The notes beneath the pieces were generated by a model. That model ran no database searches and had not been told where the DNA came from. It saw only the letters and a list, made by a program, of their open reading frames with translations. This document shows, one piece after another, positions 34,565-44,763 of a stretch of 64,000 bases of DNA (position 1 is the first letter of the stretch; the number at the start of each line of letters is the position of its first letter). Both the position numbers and the translations under genes were made by a program. The stretch is from Prevotella sp. E15-22 (GTDB lineage Bacteria > Bacteroidota > Bacteroidia > Bacteroidales > Bacteroidaceae), in the NCBI RefSeq assembly GCF_023204875.1, contig NZ_CP096247.1, forward strand, positions 682,001-746,000, in the 5' to 3' direction.

Positions 34565-37500
34565 TCAATTCTTTATAACTTTCTGGAAACGACCGTCGGC
34601 TTGACGTATGATGGTAACAGCCTGACGCTTGCCTGTATTGACAGGGCGGCCCTGTAGGTCGTACAGCTGCATGCTGTTAGCCTGATTGCTCACCTGTGTG
34701 TCAGTGATGCCTGTGGTGTCATTGACAGGCTCGATCTTGACGTTGTCAAGCCAAATGCGTTCGTTCATGTTGCTCAGTAAGCCGCGGAAGCAGAGTTTCA
34801 GATAATGAGCATCGGCCACCTTGTGCAGTGTAAGTTCATAACGGGTCCATCCCTTCTCGCCCTCCGTCACGCGGATGGTATCGCCCACCTGCATGTAGGG
34901 ATAGTCGTCAGTACTCTGGAATACCACCATCGTAGGCATGATGGTCATCGCTGATGTTACACCATGATAGGCATAGAAGGTGAGCTTATAATCCTTGTTG
35001 GCATCGATGCCAATCTTTGGTGATACAAGGTCGCCATAGTGATACTGCTCATAGTAGTTACCATTATAGCAGAGGGCATAGCCGTTGTCGCCATCCTGTG
35101 ACACCATCTCGTCATTGTCCTGAACCAATTGCCAAGTGGCACCATACTGGGCTACGTCGCCATCGCTCACCCAACCATCGGTGTTGAGACCACCGTTGGC
35201 AAAAGGCTCGGCAAAGGGCATGGTCTTCAACTTACCCAGGATGGTATAGTCGAGCACAGCTTTACCAATACCCGTTGAGGTCTGTGTGATCACGGCGTAG
35301 ATGTGTTGCTCCATGTTGTCGGTAGCTTCGCGAGCCACGGTATATGTAGTGTTCTGCGTGGTAGCAATAGTTACAACCTGCTTGCTTGCATCGGTCTCGT
35401 TGGGGAAGTACTCACAGACAACATAGCTGAGTGAGCCATCCACCACACCACCATTCTGACCTACCTCAGAAGGTGCTGTCCAAGACAGTACTGCCTGCTG
35501 GTTGTCCTCAGAACCGCGGATGGCGAAATCGCCAACAGCTTCGGGCAGGTCGACGCCGGCATAGGTTTCTGTTGTGGCGGCCTTACCGCGACCGAAGTCG
35601 TTTGATGCTACAACAGTATAGCTGTTCATGCCTGTAAGAGGCTGGCTGTCGGTCCACTGCAGTTCCTGGCCTGGCTCTACGTTCTCGAAGGTCTTCAAAG
35701 GAATAGTCTGACCAGTGCGATAGATGCTGACACTCATGTTGCTGCTGAGTGAACGCTTGGCAAAGTCGATGGCAGGAGCCTGGCAGCTGATAGCGACGCT
35801 CAGAGCACCAGTCATGTCGTGCTGAGCCTCGAGGTTCTCAACATTATAAGGAGCCTTGGCAGAAGCCACATGCTTGATATTGATATTGTCGATGGTGGGC
35901 ATGATATAGTCACCGCTGGTGCCGCGATCACCGTGGATATAGACAGAAGGATAGTATTTGCCTGTCTTGGTGGCCACAACCTCCTGGGTCACAGGACAAG
36001 CCACTCCATAGCCCAGGTCGTTGGTGAAGGGCAGTGCCTCGCCTACGGTCTGTGCAGTGCTGTCGGCAGCGGTGCCAATGCTCATATAGCCCACAGAGCT
36101 CTTGTTGTAAGAAGAGAACACCCAGTCGTAGTTCACCTCATAGACCTGTTCCTCTTCCATCTTCACGGCAGGGAAGAACAGCCAGATGGGCTCGAAGTTT
36201 TTCTGAACATAATAACTCAGCGCCAGGTTCTTGTTGTAGTTGCTCCATTCCCATTTGCAGGTGTTGCCGCCAGAGACAGAGTCGTTGACGGTGATGAAGA
36301 ACATGTCGTCACTTTCATTATCGAAGGTGTTGGCATAGGGAGCGGTATAGACACCCACAAAGGCATCGGCACTGACCTTCTTACCCTCGCCAAAGTTGTT
36401 GGTCACACTCACGGTATAGCTATGAACACCCACACCCTTCACAGTGTTATCGGTCCACAGGGCTTTCTCGCCAGCTGTTACGTTGAGGTTGGCCACTGCC
36501 TCACTCAGGTTCTGGTCGCGATAGATATTGGCAATGAGGCCTTCGCCCAGGTCGTCGCCGCCCATGCTCTTGGTGGGCACGACAAAGCTCACATCGGCTT
36601 GCATCTCACCTTCGGCCTCAGGGGTGATGGTCAACTCGGTCACCTCGGCAGGTGCACTGCTCACGCCCAACTCGTCGACACGCAGTCCATAGACAAAGAG
36701 ACCAGAGGCATTGTCCTCGCGGGTGGTATAGCCGCGAACAGCCATGTAGTAAGTTCCTGTCTCGCTTACTTGGAAGTCGGCCTCCCAAGGACGGCCGTTG
36801 TTGCCTTGTCCGTCGCTCATCACATCGTAAGCCTCGTTGCTGTCGAGCACGCGGAAGGTAGAGGGATCGTTAGGATCGGTACCCACCAGCAGACTCACAC
36901 GTTCTTTCATGCCGGCAAAGGTGTTGCGCATGCTGACGGTGAGTGCATAGGTGATGTCTTTCTTCAGAGCAATACCTGGTGATACCAGATAGTCGTCCAC
37001 GCTGTCGAAGCCCTCTCCAATGGCATAAGGACCTGTGCTCAGGTTCATGTCGGGGCCCCACGACTGGTACTGCCAGGTGTAGGCATTACCCCAGGCGCTG
37101 GAATCGTTGTTGACGTTGATGATGGTCCAGAGACTGAGCGTCGACTCGTCGGCAAAGTTCTCCACATAAGGAGGCTCGAACGAAGAGCCGGCCAATACAC
37201 GGTTTGACTCGGTGGCTGCGCCCTTCTTGTCCTGTCCGTTGTAAGGATATACCTCGTAGTAGTAGCGCTCCATCTTTGTTGGCAGTGTTTCTGTGAACGT
37301 GGTGGCTGAAATGCCTTGTGCCACAGTTACATTGCCAGGTTGACGAACTACATCGTAGGTCACTGCGTCCTGATTGATATAGCCACCGTTGATACCGCCT
37401 TCGGGCGCGTTCCACGAGAGGGTTGAGATACCATCGTTTACGCTGAGAACAACGTTCTTTACTGCCAAAGGTACATCATAACCGGCATATTCGTAGGTAT

Positions 37501-38719
37501 AGGCGCATGGCGAGAAACCATTCTCGTTTTGCAGTACTACATAGGCGTAGTGGTTGTCGTTCGAAAGATCAAAGGCAAAGGTCTGCTGAGAGCCTGTTGC
37601 AACTTCTTTAGCATTGGCCAGGTTCTGACCGTCAAGCCATACGGACATCTTGACGTTGCCACTCAGTGAAGAGCCGTCGTAGGTGGTGGTGGGGATGGCG
37701 AATGTCAGGTTGCCTGTGGTAGTGCCGTTGCCGCTGTAGTTCATCTTTAGGTTGACAGGAGCAGCAGGTGCTTTGGCAGGAGCCTTGTTACCCTTGAAGA
37801 AGAGGGTGGAAGCCTGTTCGTTCTTTGACAGGCGGCGAATCAGGGTCGTCTCGCCATCGGCAGGATTCAGGGCGTAGATGCCAGAACCGCTCTGACTGAC
37901 AGCCATCCATACGAAGTAGCCAGACTGAGGGTCGTAGTTCATTGACTGCACATAGAGTGTGGGTTCAATGCCCAACTGACCCAGCATGGATGCATCACCC
38001 GTCTGCTTGTCGATCTCATAGTAGAAGCCATCAGCGCCTACGCAATAGAACTGACCATTGGGCAGACAGGCCAGCGTCAGTGGCTGGAAGTCGTTGTTCC
38101 ATTTATGGATAATGTCGAAACGACGTGTCACAGGGTTCCACTTAGACCAATTAAGTCCTGTGAGGTCGGCATTATACTGGGCAGAATAGATGATGTCGCT
38201 TGTAATATCGTAGGCCATGACGCAAGGGATATAACTGAAGTTGGCCTCCTCGCTTGAGATGACCTCGGCCCACTGCTGCTTGAAGTGTAAGGAATCCAGT
38301 CCATCGTACTCCACGCCTGTCAGGGTGCCGAAGAGTTCCATGGGGCGAACACCGATCATCTCTTTGCGACCCATGGCCGATGCCATGTAGTTGAAGTTTA
38401 AATCGGTGGATACGGCTTGGAAGTCCAGATCCTCACCAATCGTGTAGGTGTAGATACCATAGGGCACTGATGCGATGCTGGCACCACTCCAATTATCACT
38501 GTTCTTCAGGGTGGCGTAGATAGTTAGTCCCTGGAACTGCGACAAACTTGGTGTCCTGTGCATGCTGGTCTTCTGTCTTTCCTTGACAGACATCAGACGC
38601 GCCTTTTGTGATTTCTGCACTACTGGCTTATGAGCGGTCGGTGCTGCATCATAAGTTCCTTGAGCCATCAGTGACATGGTCATCAGCATGGCTGCGAGTG
38701 TCATTGCAAGTTTTCTCAT
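34565..38719 (-). CDS. Large secreted protein with FnIII and choice-of-anchor-J domains
   Basis: A secreted or surface protein of 1384 residues. A signal peptide is at residues 1-20 (ending S-L-M-A-Q). The first 320 residues look like a beta-propeller or WD-like region. Repeated fibronectin type III-like blocks (S-W-N-A-P-E, L-S-W-T-A-P-S) follow. Three lectin-like cleaved-adhesin/choice-of-anchor-J domains start near residues 520, 795 and 1168, with repeated features such as W-x-x-x-N and D-D-Y-L-V-S-P. The end reads Y-D-L-Q-G-R-P-V, a T9SS-type sorting tail. It probably binds proteins or glycans at the cell surface. It lies 36 bp after the C10 protease gene, so the two are likely co-expressed. 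Confidence 0.85.
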   Translation of the reverse strand: MRKLAMTLAAMLMTMSLMAQGTYDAAPTAHKPVVQKSQKARLMSVKERQKTSMHRTPSLSQFQGLTIYATLKNSDNWSGASIASVPYGIYTYTIGEDLDFQAVSTDLNFNYMASAMGRKEMIGVRPMELFGTLTGVEYDGLDSLHFKQQWAEVISSEEANFSYIPCVMAYDITSDIIYSAQYNADLTGLNWSKWNPVTRRFDIIHKWNNDFQPLTLACLPNGQFYCVGADGFYYEIDKQTGDASMLGQLGIEPTLYVQSMNYDPQSGYFVWMAVSQSGSGIYALNPADGETTLIRRLSKNEQASTLFFKGNKAPAKAPAAPVNLKMNYSGNGTTTGNLTFAIPTTTYDGSSLSGNVKMSVWLDGQNLANAKEVATGSQQTFAFDLSNDNHYAYVVLQNENGFSPCAYTYEYAGYDVPLAVKNVVLSVNDGISTLSWNAPEGGINGGYINQDAVTYDVVRQPGNVTVAQGISATTFTETLPTKMERYYYEVYPYNGQDKKGAATESNRVLAGSSFEPPYVENFADESTLSLWTIINVNNDSSAWGNAYTWQYQSWGPDMNLSTGPYAIGEGFDSVDDYLVSPGIALKKDITYALTVSMRNTFAGMKERVSLLVGTDPNDPSTFRVLDSNEAYDVMSDGQGNNGRPWEADFQVSETGTYYMAVRGYTTREDNASGLFVYGLRVDELGVSSAPAEVTELTITPEAEGEMQADVSFVVPTKSMGGDDLGEGLIANIYRDQNLSEAVANLNVTAGEKALWTDNTVKGVGVHSYTVSVTNNFGEGKKVSADAFVGVYTAPYANTFDNESDDMFFITVNDSVSGGNTCKWEWSNYNKNLALSYYVQKNFEPIWLFFPAVKMEEEQVYEVNYDWVFSSYNKSSVGYMSIGTAADSTAQTVGEALPFTNDLGYGVACPVTQEVVATKTGKYYPSVYIHGDRGTSGDYIMPTIDNINIKHVASAKAPYNVENLEAQHDMTGALSVAISCQAPAIDFAKRSLSSNMSVSIYRTGQTIPLKTFENVEPGQELQWTDSQPLTGMNSYTVVASNDFGRGKAATTETYAGVDLPEAVGDFAIRGSEDNQQAVLSWTAPSEVGQNGGVVDGSLSYVVCEYFPNETDASKQVVTIATTQNTTYTVAREATDNMEQHIYAVITQTSTGIGKAVLDYTILGKLKTMPFAEPFANGGLNTDGWVSDGDVAQYGATWQLVQDNDEMVSQDGDNGYALCYNGNYYEQYHYGDLVSPKIGIDANKDYKLTFYAYHGVTSAMTIMPTMVVFQSTDDYPYMQVGDTIRVTEGEKGWTRYELTLHKVADAHYLKLCFRGLLSNMNERIWLDNVKIEPVNDTTGITDTQVSNQANSMQLYDLQGRPVNTGKRQAVTIIRQADGRFQKVIKN

Positions 38720-38755
38720 TTGCTTTTGATTGATTATTGATGTGATACGTATTGG

Positions 38756-41092
38756 CTATTTGATAACAATCTTTCGACCGTTCTTTACATAAACACCTGA
38801 TTGAGGTCGCTCTACGCGTCGTCCTTGTAGGTCGTAGATGACCTGAGTGGCTGAGTTTGCCGTTGACTCTATGGTGCTGATGCCAGAGGTCTGATCCATA
38901 ATGGTGAAGAGACAACTGGCTTTGGCGCGAGGCTTGATATAGGTGTTTTCGTCGAGGTTTATCAGCGTGGCCTTATAGACGGTTCCTGGTACGCCATTCT
39001 CCATCTTGCCAGAGAATGTGACGTCGATGGTTCCGTCAGGCTCGATGAAGACGAACTGAGGCTCGAGACTTCCCAAGGGAGAGGTGACCGTCTCATATTC
39101 ATCGTATATATATATGGTGACGTTGCTGGCAAACACGCCGCTGGTGGCATGCAGATGCGCTGTGAAACTCAGATTGTCGCGACAAGGCATGGTGTCTTCG
39201 TTGATGTTCAGACCACCGATGGCTTCGACTGTTCCTTCGCCAGCAGGGGCTTCAAGCACCTCCACCTCAATGGCTTCACCCAGAGGCTGTGAGTTCTCGT
39301 CAATCAGGTTGAGAAGGTATGTTCCAGGAGTGACGTTGTATGCACTGACAATTGTGGCTTGCTCCTCGCCTTGGGCCAGAACGTCTTCCAGATAGTTATC
39401 ACTTTCGGCCATCTTCATACCGTCGCCAGGTCGATAGAGAGCAGCACGGATGTCGCTGCTATAGTCCATATCGCCATGGTTTCTTAGAATGGCACTTACG
39501 CTGCATTTTACGCCTGAGTAGATACGAGTATCGACCTTGATGTCACTTGCGGAAAGTACTGGTTTTTGTGGTTGGTCGAAGGTGAGTTGACCGTCCTCGT
39601 CAATCTGAAGTTTAAGATAGTTGGGACGTGCGTTGTTGCCATGATGTACTGGTGTCCATTGGCTGCCATGATGTTCCACCACGATGGGGCGTATCAGATA
39701 GTTGCCAGACGTCAGAGACGAGAGGTCGGCTTGCGGTGCATTGATACCAATGCAGAACTTGCCCATCTCGACGCTTTTGTTGTTTTCGTTGGCAGGAATA
39801 ATGAGTACTAGCTCATTGCTATCATTGTAGACGCCAAAGCCAAAATCAATGGTAGCATCACAGTAGCCACCATTGGTAACCTTTCCTGTCAATTTCAGGT
39901 TGACAATGTCTGACTTGGCAGATGTAGAGGGTGTGGCCTTGATCGTTTCGCTGCTATAGAACTCTGGCGTCAGTTCACTTCCCTCGAGGGCGGGTTGGAT
40001 GCCAGTGATGATAGACTGACGGGCATTGAAGCCGCCATCGGCTCCACCAGTGCCTTGGATAGCAGGTGTAAGGGCTGAGGTGCGGAAGTAGCCGTTGCTC
40101 ACACCGCCCCATCCCCAGTTGACGTGGATGAGTCCGTCTTCGTCATAGCCGTCGAAGACAAAGGCGTGACCGCCCGAGTTGGCAAAGCCACCGGCAAAGA
40201 CGGGACGCCCGGCATCCAGCTCGTTGCGGATAATGCTATTCCACTCTTCGTGCGTATAGTTGGCACGATAGCGGTTGCATAGACTGCGGTCGTAGTCAAA
40301 GTATGCGATAAGGGCTTTGGGCCATGCATCGGGAGCAGCACCACTCACTGCTCCGTAATCCATGTTGATGGCATAGCCGCAGTCGCGCATCAGTAGTGCC
40401 ACAGCATCGCGACTCTCGTTCGAATCCCATTCTCCATAAACGGGTTTCATGAGGTTCCATTGATAAGTGCTCTGGCTGAAATCAACCGATAGGCTCATGT
40501 TATATTGTGTGGTATGGAAACTATTCTGACCACGACCTTGTGCAGGATAGCGATGATAGAACAGAATCTGTGCCATGGCTGTGGCGGCACAACCGGTGGC
40601 GGCATGGTTGGTGCCAACATAGTAGGGGGTCATCTGATTATACGGATAGCCTTGGTTCCATGCGGTCTCGCCAAGTAGGGGAGAGACGGCCTGATATTTT
40701 TTCTCAGGCAGAGAAGGGGAGCCTGCCTTAGCCTGATTCCTTATGCTGTTAATCTCTTCAGTGTACGACTGTATCCATTCTGTCAGTGCAGCGGGGGCTG
40801 TGGCAAGATTGATGGAGCCGGTATCGCTATACCCCAGAATGGTATAAGCGCGATCATCGGCTGCAACAATCACAAAACCTTCGTTTTGACCGCGGTTTAT
40901 GATATAACAGTCCTCATACAATTCGGAAGACGTGATGGTGGCTTGTGCTGTTTGGGCGCGGTGTGAGTTGGCAGTGCGTTGAGAAAAGAATTTGATAGCC
41001 AGTTGCTGGGCTTGTCCTGACGAAATTCGGTTTGCAAATGCCGTCGTTCCTCCCAGCAAGGCTATCACCAGAAAACAAAAAAGTCTTTGCAT
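38756..41092 (-). CDS. C10 family cysteine protease (streptopain/interpain-like)
   Basis: A secreted papain-fold protease related to streptococcal SpeB and Prevotella interpain A, 778 residues. A signal peptide (ending A-F-A) is followed by an inhibitory prodomain (residues about 21-130) and the catalytic domain. The nucleophile Cys168 is in A-T-G-C-A-A-T-A-M-A-Q and the catalytic His309 in G-G-H-A-F-V-F-D-G-Y, followed by N-W-G-W-G-G. All key residues are present. The C-terminal half holds beta-rich domains and ends in Y-D-L-Q-G-R-R-V-E-R with a G-V-Y-V-K-N-G-R-K tail, a sorting signal of the type IX kind. It may process the adhesin-like neighbour, but nothing in the sequence shows that. Confidence 0.93.
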   Translation of the reverse strand: MQRLFCFLVIALLGGTTAFANRISSGQAQQLAIKFFSQRTANSHRAQTAQATITSSELYEDCYIINRGQNEGFVIVAADDRAYTILGYSDTGSINLATAPAALTEWIQSYTEEINSIRNQAKAGSPSLPEKKYQAVSPLLGETAWNQGYPYNQMTPYYVGTNHAATGCAATAMAQILFYHRYPAQGRGQNSFHTTQYNMSLSVDFSQSTYQWNLMKPVYGEWDSNESRDAVALLMRDCGYAINMDYGAVSGAAPDAWPKALIAYFDYDRSLCNRYRANYTHEEWNSIIRNELDAGRPVFAGGFANSGGHAFVFDGYDEDGLIHVNWGWGGVSNGYFRTSALTPAIQGTGGADGGFNARQSIITGIQPALEGSELTPEFYSSETIKATPSTSAKSDIVNLKLTGKVTNGGYCDATIDFGFGVYNDSNELVLIIPANENNKSVEMGKFCIGINAPQADLSSLTSGNYLIRPIVVEHHGSQWTPVHHGNNARPNYLKLQIDEDGQLTFDQPQKPVLSASDIKVDTRIYSGVKCSVSAILRNHGDMDYSSDIRAALYRPGDGMKMAESDNYLEDVLAQGEEQATIVSAYNVTPGTYLLNLIDENSQPLGEAIEVEVLEAPAGEGTVEAIGGLNINEDTMPCRDNLSFTAHLHATSGVFASNVTIYIYDEYETVTSPLGSLEPQFVFIEPDGTIDVTFSGKMENGVPGTVYKATLINLDENTYIKPRAKASCLFTIMDQTSGISTIESTANSATQVIYDLQGRRVERPQSGVYVKNGRKIVIK

Positions 41093-41115
41093 ATATCATT
41101 TTATTAATTGGGTTG

Positions 41116-41123
41116 CAAAATTA
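41116..41123 (-). promoter_or_regulatory. -7 box (TAATTTTG) for the C10 protease gene
   Basis: TAnnTTTG match on the minus strand, 23 bp upstream of the protease ATG. Confidence 0.68.
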
Positions 41124-41201
41124 AACTTTTTGTTTTAGAATAGTGATATATTAATACTTTTAGGCGTTCTAAATTCGGAATTTTAAACCAAAACACCCCA
41201 T

Positions 41202-42827
41202 TTAATCGAAATTGAGTGCGCGCGATTGGCGGAGATATTCCGATGGCGTGAGACCTGTGATGCGCTTGAAAGATGTGAAGAAGGAACTCCTGGAACGGAA
41301 TCCTACGCTGTTGGCAATAGCCTCAATGGTCATATTGGCATACTGCCCGTGATTGTCAATGCGCTTACATGCCTCCTTGATGCGATATTGGTTAATGAAG
41401 TTATTGAAGTTCTGGTCGTAGTATTCATTGATGACCTGCGACACGTATTTATATTTTGAATCAGTTAGTTGAGCCAAACGCTCAACAGAGAAATCGGGCG
41501 AATATACTTCGTCGGATGTATCCATAATGGTTTCTATGCGTTTTAGCAGTTGCTGTTTGTCGTCGTCCATGAGGTTACTGCCTGCATATTTGTTCTGCTC
41601 GCTGCGACTTGCTTCCTCGGCACGGAGCATGGCCACATTCTTAAGATACAACTGACGGTTGGAGTGGCGCAGTTTTGCATTTTGACGGAAAAGAATAAAA
41701 AGGAAAACAGCAACGACTAAAGCAAATGCACTAATCATGATGGTCATCATGAGCAGACGCTGACGATGTTGCTGTATCTCGTTCATCTCGCGCTCAATCT
41801 GTTTCATCTCGTTCTGAAACTCGCTCTCGTTGATGCTAGTCATCTGACGATAGGTGGTAAGTGTGTCTTCCAAAGCCCGACTCCGCTCTCGATAGTTCTC
41901 GTACTCGCGAAGATGATTGGATAGTTGATGACAGTTGGCGAGCATGCCGTAAACTTCTAGCATACAGTCCTTCATGTGCAGGCTATCTGCAATTTGTTCG
42001 GCATGGCGCAGTACGTTGATGGCTTCGTCGTAGTGCGACAGCTGCATATAGACCTTAGCCTTTTCAACAATCGTGAAATATACTAATCGTGGATATTCCT
42101 GCTCGTCAATGAAACTCAGTTGTTGGTCGAAGATAGCAATGGATTGGTTGTATTCTTGGCGCTCAATGTTCTGGTAGGCCTGATAGAGCAACTTGTTATA
42201 GCGACGCAAAACGCGTGCGGGCTTTCCATCGGGCAGTTGTTCGTATTTTCGCCATTCGTTGGCAATGGGTTTTAAACCGTTCTGGATGGAGGCCATGGAA
42301 ACAACATTGGTGGCTGCTTTGTCGGTATTGTCCTCGTCGTGCGAAAGGATGGCCGCATTCATGGCTTTGATGTAGTATTCCAGCGATTTTCCTCCTAACT
42401 CTCTACTATGACATTCCTCCGAGATGGTTTGATACATACAAGCCAGTCCTAACCATACCCGTGCGTCCTCAATGTTAAGTCTTTCCATTATCTCGCGGGC
42501 TTTGTTCAGATAATCAAAACAGCGGGGATAATCATAATAGGTATAGAAGTAGATGCTCCATAAATGCATACATGCATCCACGCCCAACAACTGCTCATCA
42601 CGCTTCTTATTGGCATAGCACCTCTCCGCTACGATGTTATAGCACATTTGGGCTTGCAGTATACTATCTTTCTTACGATAGTCATCACCCTTTTCTATGA
42701 GTTGCGCCAGTGGCATGTCAATCCACTTGGCATAGTCGCTGTTCTCTGAATGGGATTGCGCAAAGCTATGTGTATGACAAAGTAGGCAACAAAGTGTGAT
42801 AATTAGTAGACGTACCTGATGTAGCAT
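41202..42827 (-). CDS. TPR sensor with membrane segment and AraC-type HTH
   Basis: A membrane-spanning transcription regulator, about 541 residues from the ATG at 42825-42827. A signal peptide (M-L-H-Q-V-R-L-L-I-I-T-L through S-F-A-Q) comes first, then TPR-like helical repeats outside the membrane. A membrane segment (M-M-T-I-M-I-S-A-F-A-L-V-V-A-V-F-L-F-I-L-F) and a C-terminal AraC HTH (R-I-K-E-A-C-K-R-I and N-S-V-G-F-R-S-R-S-S-F-F-T-S-F-K) follow. The frame reaches 42893, but the upstream part overlaps an inverted repeat. It shows the same design as 26919-28793 but with no close sequence match. It lies directly upstream of the C10 protease pair, with 109 bp between, so it is a candidate regulator of them. 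Confidence 0.87.
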   Translation of the reverse strand: MLHQVRLLIITLCCLLCHTHSFAQSHSENSDYAKWIDMPLAQLIEKGDDYRKKDSILQAQMCYNIVAERCYANKKRDEQLLGVDACMHLWSIYFYTYYDYPRCFDYLNKAREIMERLNIEDARVWLGLACMYQTISEECHSRELGGKSLEYYIKAMNAAILSHDEDNTDKAATNVVSMASIQNGLKPIANEWRKYEQLPDGKPARVLRRYNKLLYQAYQNIERQEYNQSIAIFDQQLSFIDEQEYPRLVYFTIVEKAKVYMQLSHYDEAINVLRHAEQIADSLHMKDCMLEVYGMLANCHQLSNHLREYENYRERSRALEDTLTTYRQMTSINESEFQNEMKQIEREMNEIQQHRQRLLMMTIMISAFALVVAVFLFILFRQNAKLRHSNRQLYLKNVAMLRAEEASRSEQNKYAGSNLMDDDKQQLLKRIETIMDTSDEVYSPDFSVERLAQLTDSKYKYVSQVINEYYDQNFNNFINQYRIKEACKRIDNHGQYANMTIEAIANSVGFRSRSSFFTSFKRITGLTPSEYLRQSRALNFD

Positions 42828-42859
42828 GTTAGTTGTGGGCAGTTCCTCTATATTTGAAA

Positions 42860-42894
42860 TTTGCCAAGCAAACATGGTTAGTTTGCTTGGCAAA
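42860..42894 (-). terminator. Terminator-like perfect inverted repeat after DUF349 gene
   Basis: 14-bp arms TTTGCCAAGCAAAC / GTTTGCTTGGCAAA with a 7-nt loop, 17 bp beyond the DUF349 stop. The T run is short, so termination may be partial. Confidence 0.65.
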
Positions 42895-42911
42895 GTATTG
42901 GAATGACTGTC

Positions 42912-44726
42912 TTAATCTTTGTTCTCGGCATCGATGGCCTTGATTTTCTCCTTGACCAGTTGCATGTCGTCCTTGAGCTTCTGAATCTTTCGGTTCATCT
43001 CCTCAATAAGGCTATTGCCTTTCTTGCTGCTGGCAGTAAGGAAGCCAAGGTTGTTCTCGTAAGTATGAATTTCCTGCTTCAGGTTCTCATACTGGCGCAA
43101 CAGGCGCTGGCGCTCATCGGCCAATGCGTTCTCGCCACGCTCGGCCACCTGTTTCAGGTTGTCCTTGAACTTGTTCAGGCGTTTCTTAGCTACAGAGACA
43201 TTCAGTTCCTTATAGAGCTTGTCTAATACGGCATGGTATTCCTCATAAACCTTGTCCTTCTCTTTATAGGGTACATGACCGATGGCGTTGTATTCCTCAA
43301 CAAGTTTCTGAACCTTCTCCTGCAGACCTTCGCCAGCCTCTTCAGCGGCTGCCTTCAGTCGCTCAATGACATTGCGTTTCTTGTCCAGGTTCTCGTGCTC
43401 CTCGTTGCGATGACCAGCTTCAGCGGCGTTGCGAGCCTCAAAGAACTTATTGCAAGCGCCAAGGAACTCTTCCCACAGCTGGTCGCCCAACTTTTTGGGC
43501 ACAATGCCGATGGTCTTCCATTCCTTCTGAAGAGCAATGAGCTTGTCGCTTGTTGAACGCCATTCTGTGCTATCTTGCAGGGCCTTGGCTTTCTCGATGA
43601 GTGCACGCTTCTTGTCGGCATTCTCTTTGAAAGCTTCCTTCATATTCTTGAAGAATTCTGCCTTATTGGCAAAGAACTCGTCGCACGCGGCGCGAAAACG
43701 CTCGAAAATCTTCACGTTCATCTTCTGAGGTGCAAAACCAATGGTCTTCCACTCAGCCTGTATATCCATGATGTCTTTGGTCAGGCGCTCCCAGTCTGCG
43801 CTATTCTTTTTCTCTTCTTTATTGATGGCCTCAATCTTCTCGCAGAGCACGGTCTTCTTTTGCAGGTTGTCCTCCTCACGTGCTCTCAGGTCATCGAAGT
43901 GCTGCTGATGGCGCTTGTTGATAACAGTAGATGCGGCCTTAAAGCGCTGCCAGATTTCTTCGCGCAGTTCCTTGTTAACAGGACCAATCTCGCGATATTC
44001 CTGATGCAGTTTCTGCAACTGGTGGAAGGCGCTGATAACGTCCTCCTCCTCGGCTAACTTCTCGGCTGTCTCACACAGGTGGGTCTTTGCTTCCAGATTC
44101 TTCTTGAAATCTAGTTCGCGAGCCTCGCTGTTCAGCTTCAGAAGGTCGTAGAACTGTTCAACGTACAATTGGTAGTTGCGCCACAGTTCGTTGGCTTTCT
44201 CAGCGGGAACGGCCTTGATTTCACGCCATTCCTGTTGCAGAGCCTTGAACTCCTGATAGGTTTTGCTGGCCTCCTCAGGCGAAGTGACCATGGCCTTTAT
44301 CTTCTCAATGATATCAAGCTTCTTCTTTAGGTTCTCTTCTTTTTCAGCCTCCTGTTCACGGAACTGCTTCTGACGGCGCTCTTTGATAACACCCATCTCG
44401 GCCTTGAACACCTCTTCATCCTCGTCGGGAGTAATCTGGTAAGCCTCTGGATCGCCACCTGCGTCCAGATATGTCTTGAGTTGAGCTTCGCGCTCGGCAA
44501 TGTGCAACTTATAGAAGGCGGCCTTCAAGTATTCCACTTCGTCCTTTTGTGGGACCTCTTCGCCGTGAGCTATCTCTTTGACGCGGTCCAACACCTCCTT
44601 CTTGGTCTCGTAAACCTTTCGAGGAGCTTCTTCCTGGGCGTTGGTTTCTACTTCAGGAGTCGTTGCTTCCTGGATTACTTCTTCTTGTTTCCCCTGTTCG
44701 AGGATGTTTTCTTGAGAGTCCATCAT
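42912..44726 (-). CDS. DUF349 domain-containing coiled-coil protein
   Basis: A 604-residue, highly charged, helical protein with several tandem DUF349 repeats. The repeat shows as K-A-x-x-x-x-x-E-W-x-x-I-G, for example L-Q-Q-E-W-R-E-I-K, I-Q-A-E-W-K-T-I-G and L-Q-K-E-W-K-T-I-G. There is no signal peptide or membrane segment, so it is probably cytoplasmic. Its biochemical role is unknown. The first two codons are both ATG, leaving the start uncertain by one. Two -7 boxes (TAATTTTG) lie upstream at 44763-44770 and 44776-44783, in and beside an 11-bp inverted repeat. Confidence 0.9.
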   Translation of the reverse strand: MMDSQENILEQGKQEEVIQEATTPEVETNAQEEAPRKVYETKKEVLDRVKEIAHGEEVPQKDEVEYLKAAFYKLHIAEREAQLKTYLDAGGDPEAYQITPDEDEEVFKAEMGVIKERRQKQFREQEAEKEENLKKKLDIIEKIKAMVTSPEEASKTYQEFKALQQEWREIKAVPAEKANELWRNYQLYVEQFYDLLKLNSEARELDFKKNLEAKTHLCETAEKLAEEEDVISAFHQLQKLHQEYREIGPVNKELREEIWQRFKAASTVINKRHQQHFDDLRAREEDNLQKKTVLCEKIEAINKEEKKNSADWERLTKDIMDIQAEWKTIGFAPQKMNVKIFERFRAACDEFFANKAEFFKNMKEAFKENADKKRALIEKAKALQDSTEWRSTSDKLIALQKEWKTIGIVPKKLGDQLWEEFLGACNKFFEARNAAEAGHRNEEHENLDKKRNVIERLKAAAEEAGEGLQEKVQKLVEEYNAIGHVPYKEKDKVYEEYHAVLDKLYKELNVSVAKKRLNKFKDNLKQVAERGENALADERQRLLRQYENLKQEIHTYENNLGFLTASSKKGNSLIEEMNRKIQKLKDDMQLVKEKIKAIDAENKD

Positions 44727-44763
44727 TTAACTTTTTTAGTTACTGATTCGGTTCGTATATAAC

